Positions 23,226 to 34,369 of a stretch of 64,000 nt of DNA are shown here, in pieces. The DNA comes from Atherix ibis (lineage: Eukaryota; Arthropoda; Insecta; Diptera; Athericidae). Where the stretch lies: assembly GCA_958298945.1 (NCBI GenBank), contig OY282605.1, positions 7,091,811-7,155,810 of the forward strand, read 5' to 3'. A program made the position numbers and the translations under genes. Position 1 is the first letter of the stretch; each line of letters opens with the position of its first letter. The notes beneath the pieces are model-generated. The model worked only from the letters and a program-made list of their open reading frames with translations, did not search any database and was not told where the DNA came from.

Positions 23226-25459
23226 CTTAGATTAAAGAATACCTGGATAAGCCCGTTCGTCCGATTTCCGTATATGTATACACAATTTTGTGGCACAATT
23301 ATTGCAGAAACGGCAAGAAATCGTACTTCTTATATACTTTTGTGTAGATTTTTTATGTAGATATGACAAAAAGTATCGCGAATTTTGAATTTCCGCGGGT
23401 TACGTAATTTGATTTTCGATTTTTTATGGCGTTATATTGGTACTCATGTCTCTCACTTATGCCAAGAAGTTCGGCCATTTTGAATGCTCAGTTAATTTTT
23501 GACAGCTGCTTTGCTTGCACGTGTTTTGGCTCGTCTTCGATTTTTGCCCATTCCAAAAAAAAGGATTAAAGAATCTGTATCAAATTTTGTGTGAAAAACA
23601 AAATTAATTGCGCGGACGCATTCCGAATGTTGACTGTGGCATATGGTGAAGCTACCTTGGACCGAAGCAACGTTTATCGGTGGTACAAAATGTTCTCAGA
23701 GGGCCGAGAAGATGTGAACGACGAAAAGCGTGCCGGACGCCCGAGCACGTCAACAACAGACTAAAACATTGATCAAGTGAAGAAAATAGCATTAGACAAT
23801 CGTCAAATCACCGTTAGAGAAGTTTCTGAGGACTTAAACATAACGATTGGCTCGTGCCATTCGATTTTTACCAATGATTTGAGCGTGAGACGGGTCGCCA
23901 CAAAATTCGTACCAAAATTGCCCATTTTCGACCGAAAACAGCATCGAATTAACATTGCAAAGAAGCTGTCCGCGACGACCAAAATTTACTCCAGAGGGTC
24001 ATAAGTGGTCACGAATCATGGGTTTATGGTTATGACCTGGAAACCAAAGTTCAATCATCCCAATGGAAGCTGCCGCACGAACCAAGACCGAAAAAAGCGC
24101 ACCAAGTTCGGTCGAATGCAAAGGTTTTGCAGTCAGTTTTCTTCGATCGCAGGGGCGTGGTGCATCATGAGTTCTTCTTGCCACAGGGTAGACCAGTCAA
24201 TAAGTAATATTACCTGCGTGAAGCAATCCGCCAGAAACGCTCGGATTTGTAGAAGAACAAAAATTGGCTTTTGCACCATGATAGCGCCCCTGCTCATGCA
24301 TCGTTGCTTTTGACCAAAAACAACACACTAATAATGCCGCAGCCACCATATTCCCCAGATCTGGCCCCCTGTGAATTTTTCTTGTTCACGAAACAGATTC
24401 TTTGATCCATTTTTTGGAATGGGCAAAAACCTAAGACTGAATATTCAAAATGGCCAAATTTGTCGGTATAAGTGAGAGACATGAGTACCAACATAACGCC
24501 ACAAAAAATCAAAAATCTAATATACTTAACCCGCGGAAATTCAAAATTCCCGATACTTTTTGAACAGACCTCGTATTTTGTCCAAAAAGTGGTCAAAAAG
24601 TGAAAAGTTCGGCATTCAATAAATGTAAACAAATGTGATGTTGACAGTTCAATGTTTACCAGAAAATAGTTCAGTGCCGGTGTAAGTAAAGTGTGTGGAA
24701 GAAAATTTAAGAGAATGAATTGTTCCGTCTGTTTTCCATTGCTGATTTTATTGTGTTAAAATAAATAAAGTATATTCGGTAGGCTTATTATTTAAATAAA
24801 TTTGTTTGCATTTATGCTTTCATTTTGTAATGCATTTACTAAAGAATATTGTTTTCAATTTTTTTAGAATATTAGTTATTAATTATTAACACAAACACAC
24901 ATTTATATTATAATGAAGCTTTCAATATCTACAAATGCTTGTTTAATATTGAAATTTATATTTACTAAGTTGAGGTTTACATAAACATAAAATCACATTC
25001 TCTCATTTAATTAATTTTAAATTTTTGGTATGGATTTTTATTTGTGCACATAATTGTTTTAATATAATAAAATAAATTGCAATTTATATTTCTATATTAT
25101 ATGATCTTCCACTTTATAATTCTGTTTTAATAAATAATATATAAATAAATAAATAAAATAAAATATATAATAAATAAATAGAATTCTGTGTTTTATTGGA
25201 AATTTCCAAAACTAATTCCATCAAACAACAAAACCCGAAATATTAAAAAATCTAATTTGTTTACGTATAATTGACATCATATATGAAAAAGGGTTTTAAA
25301 TAAACCGCTTTATTTCGCATACTGAAGTTTAAAATTAGCCCCCAATGATTTACGCCGTTTCTGTTATTTGGCATTTGTGTGCGTTCTACGAATGTATTGC
25401 CAACAAAATTGTGCCACAATTTTTGTGTAGAGACCTATCCAGTTCTTCTATAATCTAAG
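23226..25459 (+). mobile_element. P-like element with 8-bp target duplication, containing mariner G1
   Basis: The left end CTTAGATTAAAGAATACCTG and the right end (reverse complement CTTAGATTATAGAAGAACTG) are imperfect inverted repeats of about 28 bp. The 8-bp target ATTTGCCT flanks both sides exactly (23218-23225 and 25460-25467). Internal sequence at 24576-24710 matches 42900-43045 on the reverse strand. The middle of the element, including the THAP exons found in the other copy, is missing and a mariner (23360-24573) occupies its place. Eight-bp duplications are typical of P and hAT; P is favoured by the THAP exons in the sister copy. Confidence 0.82.
23360..24573 (+). mobile_element. Mariner G, copy 1, with two 5'-type ends; broken transposase
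   Basis: The right end is CGAGGTCTGTTCAAAAAGTA (reverse complement) followed by TA at 24574-24575. The left end lacks the first bases and begins around AAAAAGTATCGCG. Transposase traces between 23600 and 24410 include NVYRWYKMFSEGRED, the HTH region VREVSEDLNITIGS, then in a shifted frame GHESWVYGYD, FDRRGVVHHEFLPQGR, HHDSAPAHASLL and PQPPYSPDLAPCEFFLF. The third catalytic Asp is Glu here. Several frameshifts and stops are present. The 3' end is replaced by an inverted copy of the 5' end. Confidence 0.8.
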
Positions 25460-25467
25460 ATTTGCCT

Positions 25468-25870
25468 ATTAACATTATGGATACTCTAGGTGACAATGGA
25501 ATTCACAAAAAATACTCCAATTATCATATAAGAAGGCGTCACAAGTCACACAACATGGAAAATTTCGGTTTTATTAGGCGAAAAGTTGTCAGGACGCGTT
25601 ATTTGGAGATTTGTTTTCCTATATCGTGATGTCAATTGACTGTCAAGATCGTTCGATTTGACGACGTTGGAATTTTTCTTGATTGTGTTTACGCAGAAAA
25701 TCTTCAAACTTCAAAATTGAAATCCAACATCCGTCAAGTAATGGGCGAATTACAGACAGAAATGTGCGTAAAAGTCAGGAAAAGGTAACTCAGAAGGATC
25801 GAGTTTTGAGAGTAGAGTGGCGGTTACTTGAAAGATTTTAATTTTAAGTGTGTCTTAATTCAAGCTAAAT
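25468..25870 (+). pseudogene. Decayed H-family mariner C-terminal part upstream of M13 gene 2
   Basis: The plus strand in pieces reads like the H C-terminal domain: VKIVRFD near 25645, then YAENLQTSKLKSNIRQVMGE near 25690-25750 and a CVKV block. This corresponds to WPPRSxDLTPLD...ENLQxLKxNIRQVMxEIQPEMCxKV of readable copies. Stops and shifts are frequent. Confidence 0.55.
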
Positions 25871-26206
25871 TTTAAGTGTGTCTTATATCACTTCAATTTC
25901 CAATAAATATTTGTCAACCGTCGGTTTTTTGTGATCCTGTTATCGCACTACAAAATGGCGACGGTTCAAAGATCCCAAATAGTTCTAGCAAATACGTTTC
26001 TCGAAAATAATTTTATTACATAACTGTATAAATGTGACTAAATTTAATGATCTTGTTTAATCTATAATCTGAGCAGTTAAATATTTTTTTTTCATATGTG
26101 AAGTGATAGGAAAATAATATAAAGTGTGTTTCTACGTACGCAATTCAAAGAAAGTTCCGCTAAGTCAAATTATTGTGCACAATATTTTAGAAGTCGGAGA
26201 TCAAAG

Positions 26207-26290
26207 CTTATCTAATTAACTGACCTTCTGGGAGGATAAGCCAATACAGAATTAAATTAGCTTATTTTTGGGGTACTTTCGAATCAGTTG
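26207..26290 (+). promoter_or_regulatory. Core promoter of M13 gene 2
   Basis: CTTATCT (26207-26213), GGATAAG (26234-26240), TTAAATTA near 26252-26259 and TCAGTT (26284-26289) repeat the gene 1 layout exactly. The predicted +1 is A26286, again 53 bases before the ATG. Confidence 0.65.
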
Positions 26291-26338
26291 CAAAATTGTT
26301 CGATTCGTGGTCGGAATAGTTTTATTTTGTCCGTAAAA

Positions 26339-28387
26339 ATGGGAAAAATTAATTCACTTCCGATTATTGTGTACGGAATCTTATTTATTTTACACTACGG
26401 TGTCCATGGTCTACCAGCAGTTCCAAATGACGAATGCATTTCCGAATGTGATGAAAATGTTTTTCCGGCTAATGTTAATTATGACACTTTAATGGAAATA
26501 ACTGATCCCGATAGAGTTCGTAAAATTCAAGCACATTTAATAGAGAAGATAATCGATCGAAATGTGAATCCTTGTGATGATTTTTATAATTTTGCTTGTG
26601 GAAATTGGGGTGTGGCTAACAACGTAGAAAAGAATAGTGGAAATAATATTGACACCTTTATCAACGATATGCACGAAAACACAATAATGGACTTGTTGAA
26701 AAGTAATATTCTTGATGACGACATTGAAAGTATACGAAAAGCAAAAAATTACTATGCGGCTTGTATGAACACGAAAAAGATAAAAAGGCGGGGATACGTA
26801 AGACCATTAAAGGAGTTTCTGAGAACTTTCGGATCATGGCCAGCGTTCGATGAAAATTGGTCAACGGAAAACTTTGATTGGCTGAATCTGACTGCCCAAA
26901 TGAACCTTTATGGATTTAACACCGTAACGGAATGGGATACTGAATATAGTTTGAATGTGACAAAATTAGTTAATTTAAAGGAAGTTTGGAACGACAAAAC
27001 GAGCAATGTGTTAAGATTGTTAGGAGTCACCAAAACTTACCAAGACAAATTATATAAAATGGCTTCCAGGTTTGATGGGGACCTGTTGGATATATTACCG
27101 GGGAATTATGATAATGCAGTGGTGTTAGGCGAAGAATGGCTGAGCAAATCCACTGGAATCAATTGGGAAAAATATTTATCTATAGTTGCTCCTGACAGCA
27201 ACTTGACAACCATTCAAGTACAAGCATACGACTATTTTTTGGATCTTGGAAAATTGATGCATAAAACAGATCCCGAAGTGTTTGCGAATTTCGCATTTCT
27301 TCATATTATAGACAAATACTTTAATACAATAAATTTTGATGATGTATTGTTCCAAGAATGGGATCATATGGAGAAATGTAGATCAACAATGTTTGACGAG
27401 TTTACATCTGTATTGAGTGCGATGTTCGCAAAAGAACACGTATCTGATGAGATGCGAAGAGATCTAACGGAAATTATCTTAGACGTTAGAGCAGCAGCCA
27501 AAGAAGCATTACAGAACAGCACTTGGCTCGACGAAAAATCAAAGAAAGCTGCTATAACCAAATTGGAAGTATCACCTTTTGTAATTGGCTACATTGATGA
27601 TGTGCCTATTGAAGAATTGGACGAATTATACGAAGATCTTCATATAGACCCCGAGAAATATATTGAAAATATATTAAGTTTAGCAAAAAATAGAGAGAAA
27701 ATTGAGGAGAGAAAAACATCATCTATCTCGTATGAAGTGAATGCATTTTTCGAACAATACGATCGTGGCAAACTTGGTTTATATGCAGGCTATTTAGTCC
27801 CACCATACTATCACAAACTTTTCCCAAGACTTATCAATTACGCATCTATTGGTATGATACTTGGTCACGAGTTTATGCACGGATTTGACGTTGAAGGTAT
27901 CCAATTTGATGCCGATGGAAACATAAATGTTTGGTTTGACGAAAATCTTCAACTTTCGTATGCTGTCAGGGCGGCCTGTTTTCGCGAACAGTACAAAAAA
28001 TACAAACTACCCGATCTCGATTTATTTGTGAACCCCGATAAGACAATTGGTGAAAATATTGCTGATGGTGAGGGTCTAGAATTTTCATATCGTGCTTATA
28101 AAAATTGGGCAGCAAAGAATGAGGAGTTAGCTGATCTGGAATTGAAGCACTATTCGGGTCTGAATTTTAATGTCGACCAATTGTTTTTCATAGCGTTTGC
28201 TCAAAATTGGTGTGACGAACCGAGCGAAGAGACTTTAAATGATCTTGTTGAAAGTGATACGCACTCACCCAGTTTGTACCGAGTGATTGGGGCAGTTTCA
28301 AATTCCCAGAGTTTTGCCGATGCTTTTCAGTGTCCACTCGGCTCGCCAATGAATCCAACACGAAAATGTGAATATTTAAGGCAGTAA
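26339..28387 (+). CDS. Secreted M13 (neprilysin-like) zinc metallopeptidase, copy 2
   Basis: Single exon of 682 codons with the same signal peptide. Zinc-site HEFMH lies at 510-514 and ENIAD has its ligand Glu at 572. NAFF, CDDFYNFACGNW and SLYRVIG are all kept, so activity is expected. Its stretch after ACGNW (VEKNSGNNIDTF, TIMDLLKSN) resembles copy 4 rather than copies 1 and 3. Its end around NPDKTIGENIADGEG resembles copy 3. That patchwork points to gene conversion. The region at residues 255-300 differs strongly from the others. The 3' UTR lacks the stem-loop, and an R1-type insertion lies 170 bases after the stop. The upstream open frame to 26288 is not translated by the promoter argument. 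Confidence 0.93.
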   Translation: MGKINSLPIIVYGILFILHYGVHGLPAVPNDECISECDENVFPANVNYDTLMEITDPDRVRKIQAHLIEKIIDRNVNPCDDFYNFACGNWGVANNVEKNSGNNIDTFINDMHENTIMDLLKSNILDDDIESIRKAKNYYAACMNTKKIKRRGYVRPLKEFLRTFGSWPAFDENWSTENFDWLNLTAQMNLYGFNTVTEWDTEYSLNVTKLVNLKEVWNDKTSNVLRLLGVTKTYQDKLYKMASRFDGDLLDILPGNYDNAVVLGEEWLSKSTGINWEKYLSIVAPDSNLTTIQVQAYDYFLDLGKLMHKTDPEVFANFAFLHIIDKYFNTINFDDVLFQEWDHMEKCRSTMFDEFTSVLSAMFAKEHVSDEMRRDLTEIILDVRAAAKEALQNSTWLDEKSKKAAITKLEVSPFVIGYIDDVPIEELDELYEDLHIDPEKYIENILSLAKNREKIEERKTSSISYEVNAFFEQYDRGKLGLYAGYLVPPYYHKLFPRLINYASIGMILGHEFMHGFDVEGIQFDADGNINVWFDENLQLSYAVRAACFREQYKKYKLPDLDLFVNPDKTIGENIADGEGLEFSYRAYKNWAAKNEELADLELKHYSGLNFNVDQLFFIAFAQNWCDEPSEETLNDLVESDTHSPSLYRVIGAVSNSQSFADAFQCPLGSPMNPTRKCEYLRQ

Positions 28388-28559
28388 ATAATTTAAGTGA
28401 GATTAGCTTCTTTTTATAATTTTTTAATGTGAAAATTTGATAATTAAAGAAAATTTTCCTGAGCTTTTGAAATTTATAAACTTTGTTTTATTTTTAATTC
28501 AATTTAAAGCATTTCCTATTCGTGCTTTTGCAATTCGATTTCTATAAGTAAATGTTGGT

Positions 28560-29375
28560 CCCATTCATTTTGGATGCCAGACTCAACTACAAGAAGCACA
28601 TCTCCAGCACCAGCAAGAAGGCATCAGCAGTACAGGGCGCACTTTCGCGGATAATGCCCAATATCGGAGGCCCCAGGCAAATTCGAAGACGACTACTGGC
28701 AACTGTAGTTACCTCCGTCCTGCTATACGGAGCACCAGTGTGGGCGAAATCGCTAGAGCTAACAACATACCGCAAGACAATGTCATCAGTCCAGCGGCTC
28801 TCAGCGATCAGAGTGGCGTCAGCATACCGAACGGTATCACACGATGCGGTCAACGTTGTGGCATCATGTCCACCCATCGACATCCTGGCAGGAGAGCGAG
28901 AACGCCAATATCGTAGGAAGAAGGAAGAGCGGCGAAAGGTCCTCTGTGAAGAGGAGAGACCCGAGAGTCTTCGCCTCTGGCAAGAAAGATGGGACAGCTC
29001 GACGAAGGGTCGGTGGACCCATCGACTGATCCCAGATGTCACCAAATGGGTCACTCGCCTGCACGGGGAAGTCGGGTATTACATAACCCAACTCTTGACT
29101 GGACATGGATGCTTTCGGGCATACTTGCACAGATTCAATAGAACAGACTCCCCAAACTGTCATCGTTGCTACGATGTGCTGGAAGATGCCGAACACGTGT
29201 TCTTCCAATGACAGAAGATGCCGAGACACGGGCAGAACTGGAGAAAAAACTGGACCGTTCCATCAGTCCAGAAAACATAGTGGAGTGCATGCTGAAGAAC
29301 CAATCGGCTTGGAACAAAGTTGCAGAGTACGCGGAATGTATCATCAAGGATCTTCACACCACGTACGAAGAATAG
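28560..29375 (+). pseudogene. R1-type pol C-terminus (after the reverse transcriptase core)
   Basis: The frame FILDARLNYKKHISSTSKKA, ALSRIMPNIGGPRQIRRRLL, VVTSVLLYGAPVWAKSL is the conserved stretch after the RT catalytic core. GRWTHRLIPDV..W..R.HGEV.Y...Q.L.GHG.F..YLHRF is the typical C-terminus of R1-clade elements, with the CCHC-like SPNCHRCYDVLEDAEHVFF at its end. A stop at 29209-29211 and a frame change follow; the tail (AELEKKLDRSISPENIVECM) continues in another frame to 29375. An ATG at 28552 belongs to the target site, not the element. No RT or endonuclease core remains. Confidence 0.88.
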
Positions 29376-29618
29376 GCCGCGAGGCATCATAACATCGGGA
29401 CAGCAGTAAAATATAATAAATAGTAAAATATTATAAGAACGCCCCGGCGAAGTAGTAATTACAAAGAGTGCCGCCGGGGAACCATCGTTCCGGGAGCAAG
29501 GGTAGAGGTACAGGTTAGGTTTTAGCGAGGTAAAAATCCCGCATAACTCGTCTGAGTTGAAGGCCTCCCAGTCGAGTACCTTTTGAAGGTTTCCCCCTGT
29601 ACCTCAATAATCTAAATT

Positions 29619-29640
<22 letters not shown>
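28560..29640 (+). mobile_element. 5'-truncated R1-clade non-LTR retrotransposon insertion
   Basis: The insertion ends in a run of about 22 A residues (29619-29640). AAGTAAATGTTGGT flanks it on both sides (28546-28559 and 29639-29652), the target duplication expected from target-primed reverse transcription. The 3' UTR (29376-29618) is GC-richer than the neighbourhood. It interrupts the H-family remnant in the flank of M13 gene 2 and is absent from the other three flanks, so it is younger than the duplication. Confidence 0.9.
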
Positions 29641-29649
<9 letters not shown>

Positions 29650-30340
29650 GGTTGTTTTTTGTAATATAAAAAAGCTGAAAAGGTCTAAGGATATTATATG
29701 GTATGAAAATATTATACAAAAGTCATTATTTTTAATTTGTTTCATCGTTTAATATTGTACCGGGCATTTCGTAGTTCGGAGAGTGCGGCTCTGTCATTTC
29801 AAAACCGTTACAAATATGTGTCATCCAAGGTGGCACTTGTTTATACGTCGATTGGGTGCTGAAGCAAGATGGCACAAGATACGCCGATTGGGTGCTGGAA
29901 CAACAAACTTTTGATGTTGATTTTTCTAACAATTTTCTTCAGCGATCAAGCTTATTTCTCAATCGGTGGTACGCAATAAGCAAAATTACCCTATATGGGG
30001 GACTCTGAAAAATCTAAAGTGACTGTGTAGAAACCTTTGTATCCGAGAAAAGTGACAGTTTGGTACGCATTTTGGTCTGAAGGTGTCATTTCAGATTATT
30101 CGAGAACCAACATTTTACTAGTAATGGTCGAATTACTGTTCGAATTGAGCGACAAAGCCATTAAAAGGATCAAGTCCTGCAAAAAGTATTTTTCAGACCA
30201 TTTGAATGATGTTATATTCCATGAATAATAGCAGCAACGTCTGAACAATATAATAATATAAACAAGTATATAAATTGCGAGGTACAAATTCGATAACTTT
30301 TTACAAGTTTTCCGCAAGGTAGCATCTTTCCTCCCATACA
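29641..30340 (+). pseudogene. Decayed H-family mariner, flank of M13 gene 2
   Basis: This continues the H remnant split by the R1 insertion. It has the same order as 5990-6500: CGTCGATTGGGTGCTG, an SIKLISQSV-like block near 29945, FWSEGVISDYSRT at 30070-30108, IKRIKSCKKYFSDHLNDVIFH at 30160-30222. A duplicated CGATTGGGTGCTG stretch (29850 and 29883) is specific to this copy. Confidence 0.65.
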
Positions 30341-32590
30341 TTTTACAGTGCGAAGAATATGCAGTTAGATTTCTAAAAATAATCCTTTCTTTCTATTCTG
30401 AACAGATATACAAGTATTGTTCGTCCTTTCATATTGATTTCGAGTTTTCCCACAAATTTAATATAGTCCATAAATCTTTGTTAATACAAAAATAATGAAT
30501 AAATGTTATCATGCCATCTATAAAAGGGATGACTATTGAAAATTAAAAGTTATTTTTTAACGTGAAAATCTACGACTTGGTCAGGATTATAATAGAAGAC
30601 CATCTACTGATAGTTACTGAATGTTATTATTTGTGTAATTATCCGATAAGCGTAATTATCCTTCTACTGAAATTTTAAATACATTTTTTTCTTTTTGCTT
30701 TTTCCTTTCAAAAGTTATAATTTTTAATTCCGAAATTATATTTATGGATGTTTTTAGTGAGTATTTATATATTCAAAGTATTTATAGGATAAAATGGTCA
30801 TATTTTTTAGGAGAAGAATTTTCAGAAAATTTCTGAATTTAAAAATGTTAATTTTGATACATTTTTCTAATGAAAAATCAAATTACGACCCAGATATGCA
30901 AATATTTAAAAAAATTTCCTAAAATTATGGCAAAATATTCTTAATAATATTAATTTCACAAAATAAATATAATATTCTAAAAACCAACTAACCATAATAA
31001 ATAAAAATGTGAGAACATTTTTCCCTACAAAAAAAATACTAAAAACTATTTCAATTTTCTTGTAAATTATTTCCCAATAATGAAGACATAACATATTAAG
31101 CTTTTTTTTTTTGGGGTCAAAAATTCCAATAATTTTGGATGGTTATTGATTATTTTGTCGAACGCAGAAATATTTGATGCCGTATCGGTTATTCATTTAT
31201 ACATTGAACGATAGTGTGGGTGATATCCTATCAATACAGGTCCTCAATGCATGTGCATATGTCCATCACAGATTTATAGGTGACGAATAGAGCCTGTTTT
31301 GTTTTTGTTGTGTTGAAATAAAATTATATAGAATAACATAGAAACTGACGGTAGCTGTTCTATAAAAGATAATCCATTTGATTTATAAGAGAATATCCTA
31401 TACTGGTGAATAAAATAAGTGCAAATCGAAAGATTTGTTTGAGCTCAAGGGTACAAGGTGGCTATAATATTGTGTAAAAAATTAGAAGAGGACACCATGT
31501 AATAGTGTGCAATGTAGATAAGAAAAAGGCAAATGATAGAGAACATTATCAGGGATAAGGTTAGCATACGACCAGAGAAAGTAAAGTCACAATGGGAAAA
31601 CACTCAATCAAGAGGCAGCGGAAAAACGTTTTGTTTTTCTTTCGTTTTCGTTATTATCCTATGGCTAGAAATATCCTTCCTGATCATTGCCGGGATGAGG
31701 CCATATAGAGCAGTGCAATAAAATCAACCAAGCGCGTAATTATTTCTTCCGATTTTGGGTAACTTCGGAAGAAAATCTGTTTGTACAATCATCTGACAAA
31801 TGTATTCCGTGTTTATTTTGTCATGTGAACATATTCGAAGGATGTATGGGAGTGTGTTTAATCAAAAATACACTCACAGCTAAATAAGTGCCTATATTGC
31901 TTGAGGATATGCTTGGAGACCATTCGCAACTTTAACCTTAATTGAATTTAAGCGACTGAATATTACGAAACAAGACAGATATAATTCTTAAAGTGGAAAT
32001 TTGCATTTCAAAATTCATCTTAAATTGAGAAAAAAAACGATTTCATAATAGTTTTAAATGAAATTAAATAAATGCTATTAATAGAACTAATTTAATTTGC
32101 AATATTTAGCCCAAAAAAGGTAAACTTTGTATTTATGAAATTAAAAACAGAAGAGCTCACAAACATGAACTGTATCAAAAGATCTAGGCCTTTGCACAAT
32201 CCAATCCCATTGCCCTCTTACGTGATACTACAATAGATGTATTTAAGCCAGTGTCATTGATCCATCATGCGATAAGGTTCTCGAAACAACGAATGTAAGC
32301 CAATCAGTTCATATTGACTTTAGCTTACGAAAGATATCCTTAACCTTGATTCACAAAAAGGAGTCAAAGACATTGCCTTTCATTGCCTTTTCTTTGTTTT
32401 TAAATATTTTGCACTTAATAACCAGTTGCAGTCGTCTGTATAAAGCGGAGATCAGATAAGGAATCAATTAGTTTTACTTCTATATGCCATATATCTAGTT
32501 AACGGCTACTGACTGACCTACCACGTTAAGCAAAATTGATTTAAACTTCTTTAATCTAAGGTAATGTGAAGCCTCAATAGGAATAACAGT
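30341..32590. other. AT-rich DNA without recognised genes
   Basis: There is no motif-bearing reading frame. The short plus-strand frame at 31533-31721 and others show no family resemblance. Confidence 0.5.
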
Positions 32591-33620
32591 TATGTATGTA
32601 TTTCGGGTTGCATATAGGGGAGCAATTGGATGTGTTTTAATACAGAACTATGCATTCCATAGTTCGGAAAGTAAAGCCCTTAGATTATAGAAGAACTGGA
32701 TAGGCCTCTACACAAAAATTCTGTCCAAATTTTTTCGAGAATACATTCGTAACAGCGCACACAACTGCAAAATAACCTTTCTCGAAACACTTCCTATTTG
32801 CTGTCGTGAAAAATTAAACTATTTATGCAAATGTATTAATTTTTACTTACTTGTTTGTAAACTATTTAAAATTTTATAACACCCTAAGTAAACTTTCACT
32901 CCGCGATAAGTATCTCTAAATATAAACAAAAGTATCCAAGCGTTACGATTTCACTCCGCTTTTACAATAATTCGGCCAGAAAATTGCGTATAGTGTATAT
33001 ATACAAAAATCTATCGTACAGGCCTATCCAGGTATTCTTTAATCTAACGTAAGGCCTTATCCTTTGACAGCTGTCAAACGTAACTGTCATTCAAGGTGGC
33101 ATTTGTTTACTCGAAGGTTTGTTCTTTTTAAATGTGTATCGTTAAATTACCGAACAACGCGTTCAAATTGTAAACAACTTTCTACAAAAGTGGTGATTTT
33201 ACTGTAGCCACGTGTCGGAAAAAATGTTCTTAAGCGATGAGGCTTATTTTTCGCTCGGTGGATAGGTTAATAAGCAAATTTTCCATATATGGGAATTTGA
33301 AAACCCACAAGCGACCGTGTACAAGCTTATGTATCCGCGAGAATCCATTGTATCATTGGTCTGTATTTATTTGAAAATGAAGAAGGAGAGTCGGTTGATA
33401 ATAATTGTGAGCGCTATGACTGTATGAGAGCCAAAGTTTTTGATCTGAACTTTAAGATTTTAAACTGACCAGAAGCAACACGGCAGGACGAATTTTGGCT
33501 TCATTTCAAGATTTGATTATGTCAATTGGCCTCCAAAACCATACGACTTGCCAACGATGAACTTTCTTCCGGCCATTTGATGATGTGATATTTCAAGAAT
33601 AATGACAAGGTCGAAGAAAT
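32591..33620 (+). pseudogene. Decayed H-family mariner interrupted by a 370-bp P-like element
   Basis: After the P-like insertion the plus strand reads FLSDEAYFSLGG, stop, VNKQIFHIWEFENPQATVYK (33227-33320), the catalytic entry of an H transposase. LFENEE-like residues near 33370 and a FRPFDDVIFQE-like tail near 33570-33600 follow. Stops are frequent. Left of the insertion, CCATAGTTCGGAAA corresponds to the CGTAGTTCGGAGAG stretch of other copies. Confidence 0.65.
32679..33048 (-). mobile_element. 370-bp non-autonomous P-like element (MITE-like)
   Basis: The left end CTTAGATTATAGAAGAACTG and the right end (reverse complement GTTAGATTAAAGAATACCTG) are inverted repeats matching the P-like family. 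The flanking 8-mers GTAAAGCC (32671-32678) and GTAAGGCC (33049-33056) differ by one base and are read as the target duplication. No coding sequence remains. Confidence 0.78.
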
Positions 33621-33798
33621 ATATTGTAATAAATATTACCCGGGTCCCTTTTTGTCGCAGCTCACGCTGTTCGGAAGTTTTTGGTCTTGAACACATTTTA
33701 AATTAATTTTCACTTCACTTTCAATTTCAAAACTTGCGATTTGCTAATGAACATTTTTCGGCACTTCGCGGCTTTTTATACAATTTTTTAAAATATTC

Positions 33799-34010
33799 GA
33801 ATTTTCTAGAGTTTTCTTAAATTTTCTAGAAGTTTCCAGACTTTCAAGAAGCATTTTAGAAGATTTTCATATTTTCGAATTTTCCTGTGTTTACTTAAAT
33901 TTTCTAGAAGTTTCTGGACTCTCATTAAACATTTAAGAAGATTTTCATATTTTCCAATTTTCCAGAGTTTCCTTAAATTTTCTAGAAGTTCATTTTCATT
34001 TCTGAAGTAC
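33799..34010 (-). repeat. 78-bp tandem repeat, about 2.7 units
   Basis: Units start at 33799, 33877 and 33955 with AATTTTC.(A)GAGTTT.CTTAAAT and TTTCTAGAAGTTTC. The period is a multiple of three. The minus strand is open across the array as a leucine- and lysine-rich repeat (ENL..(H/L)..IRKYENLLKC), which may be chance. Confidence 0.7.
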
Positions 34011-34369
34011 CAGGCATTCATAAAAAAGTCAGAAAATCAGAAACAAAATCATCACGTACCCAGCGCTTACTTCCACAGCCTTAGATCCAGCCATTTGTTT
34101 ACTCAACCATGACACATTTCTAATACTTATACTACTCTACTCTTCTAAGGCTATCACGACACGGGCACGACACGGTCTCGCAATGAGGAATAAGGTGAGG
34201 GGTGAGGAGAAAAGACAGCGTAGAAAAGAGAACACGGTTTTGCATTTTGTATGAGCGCCTGGTATTTCAGAAAAGTATTGTAGTGACGTAGAGAAGAATT
34301 GTGGACAAACGAACAAGCATACATATTTTGACTTTTATATATTAGATTAAAGATGTCATTTTTGTAGTT

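Noticed and set aside
28552..28559. ATG at 28552 as start of the R1-type protein
   Set aside because: These bases are the target-site duplication; the retrotransposon begins at 28560 and is truncated, so the frame is accidental.
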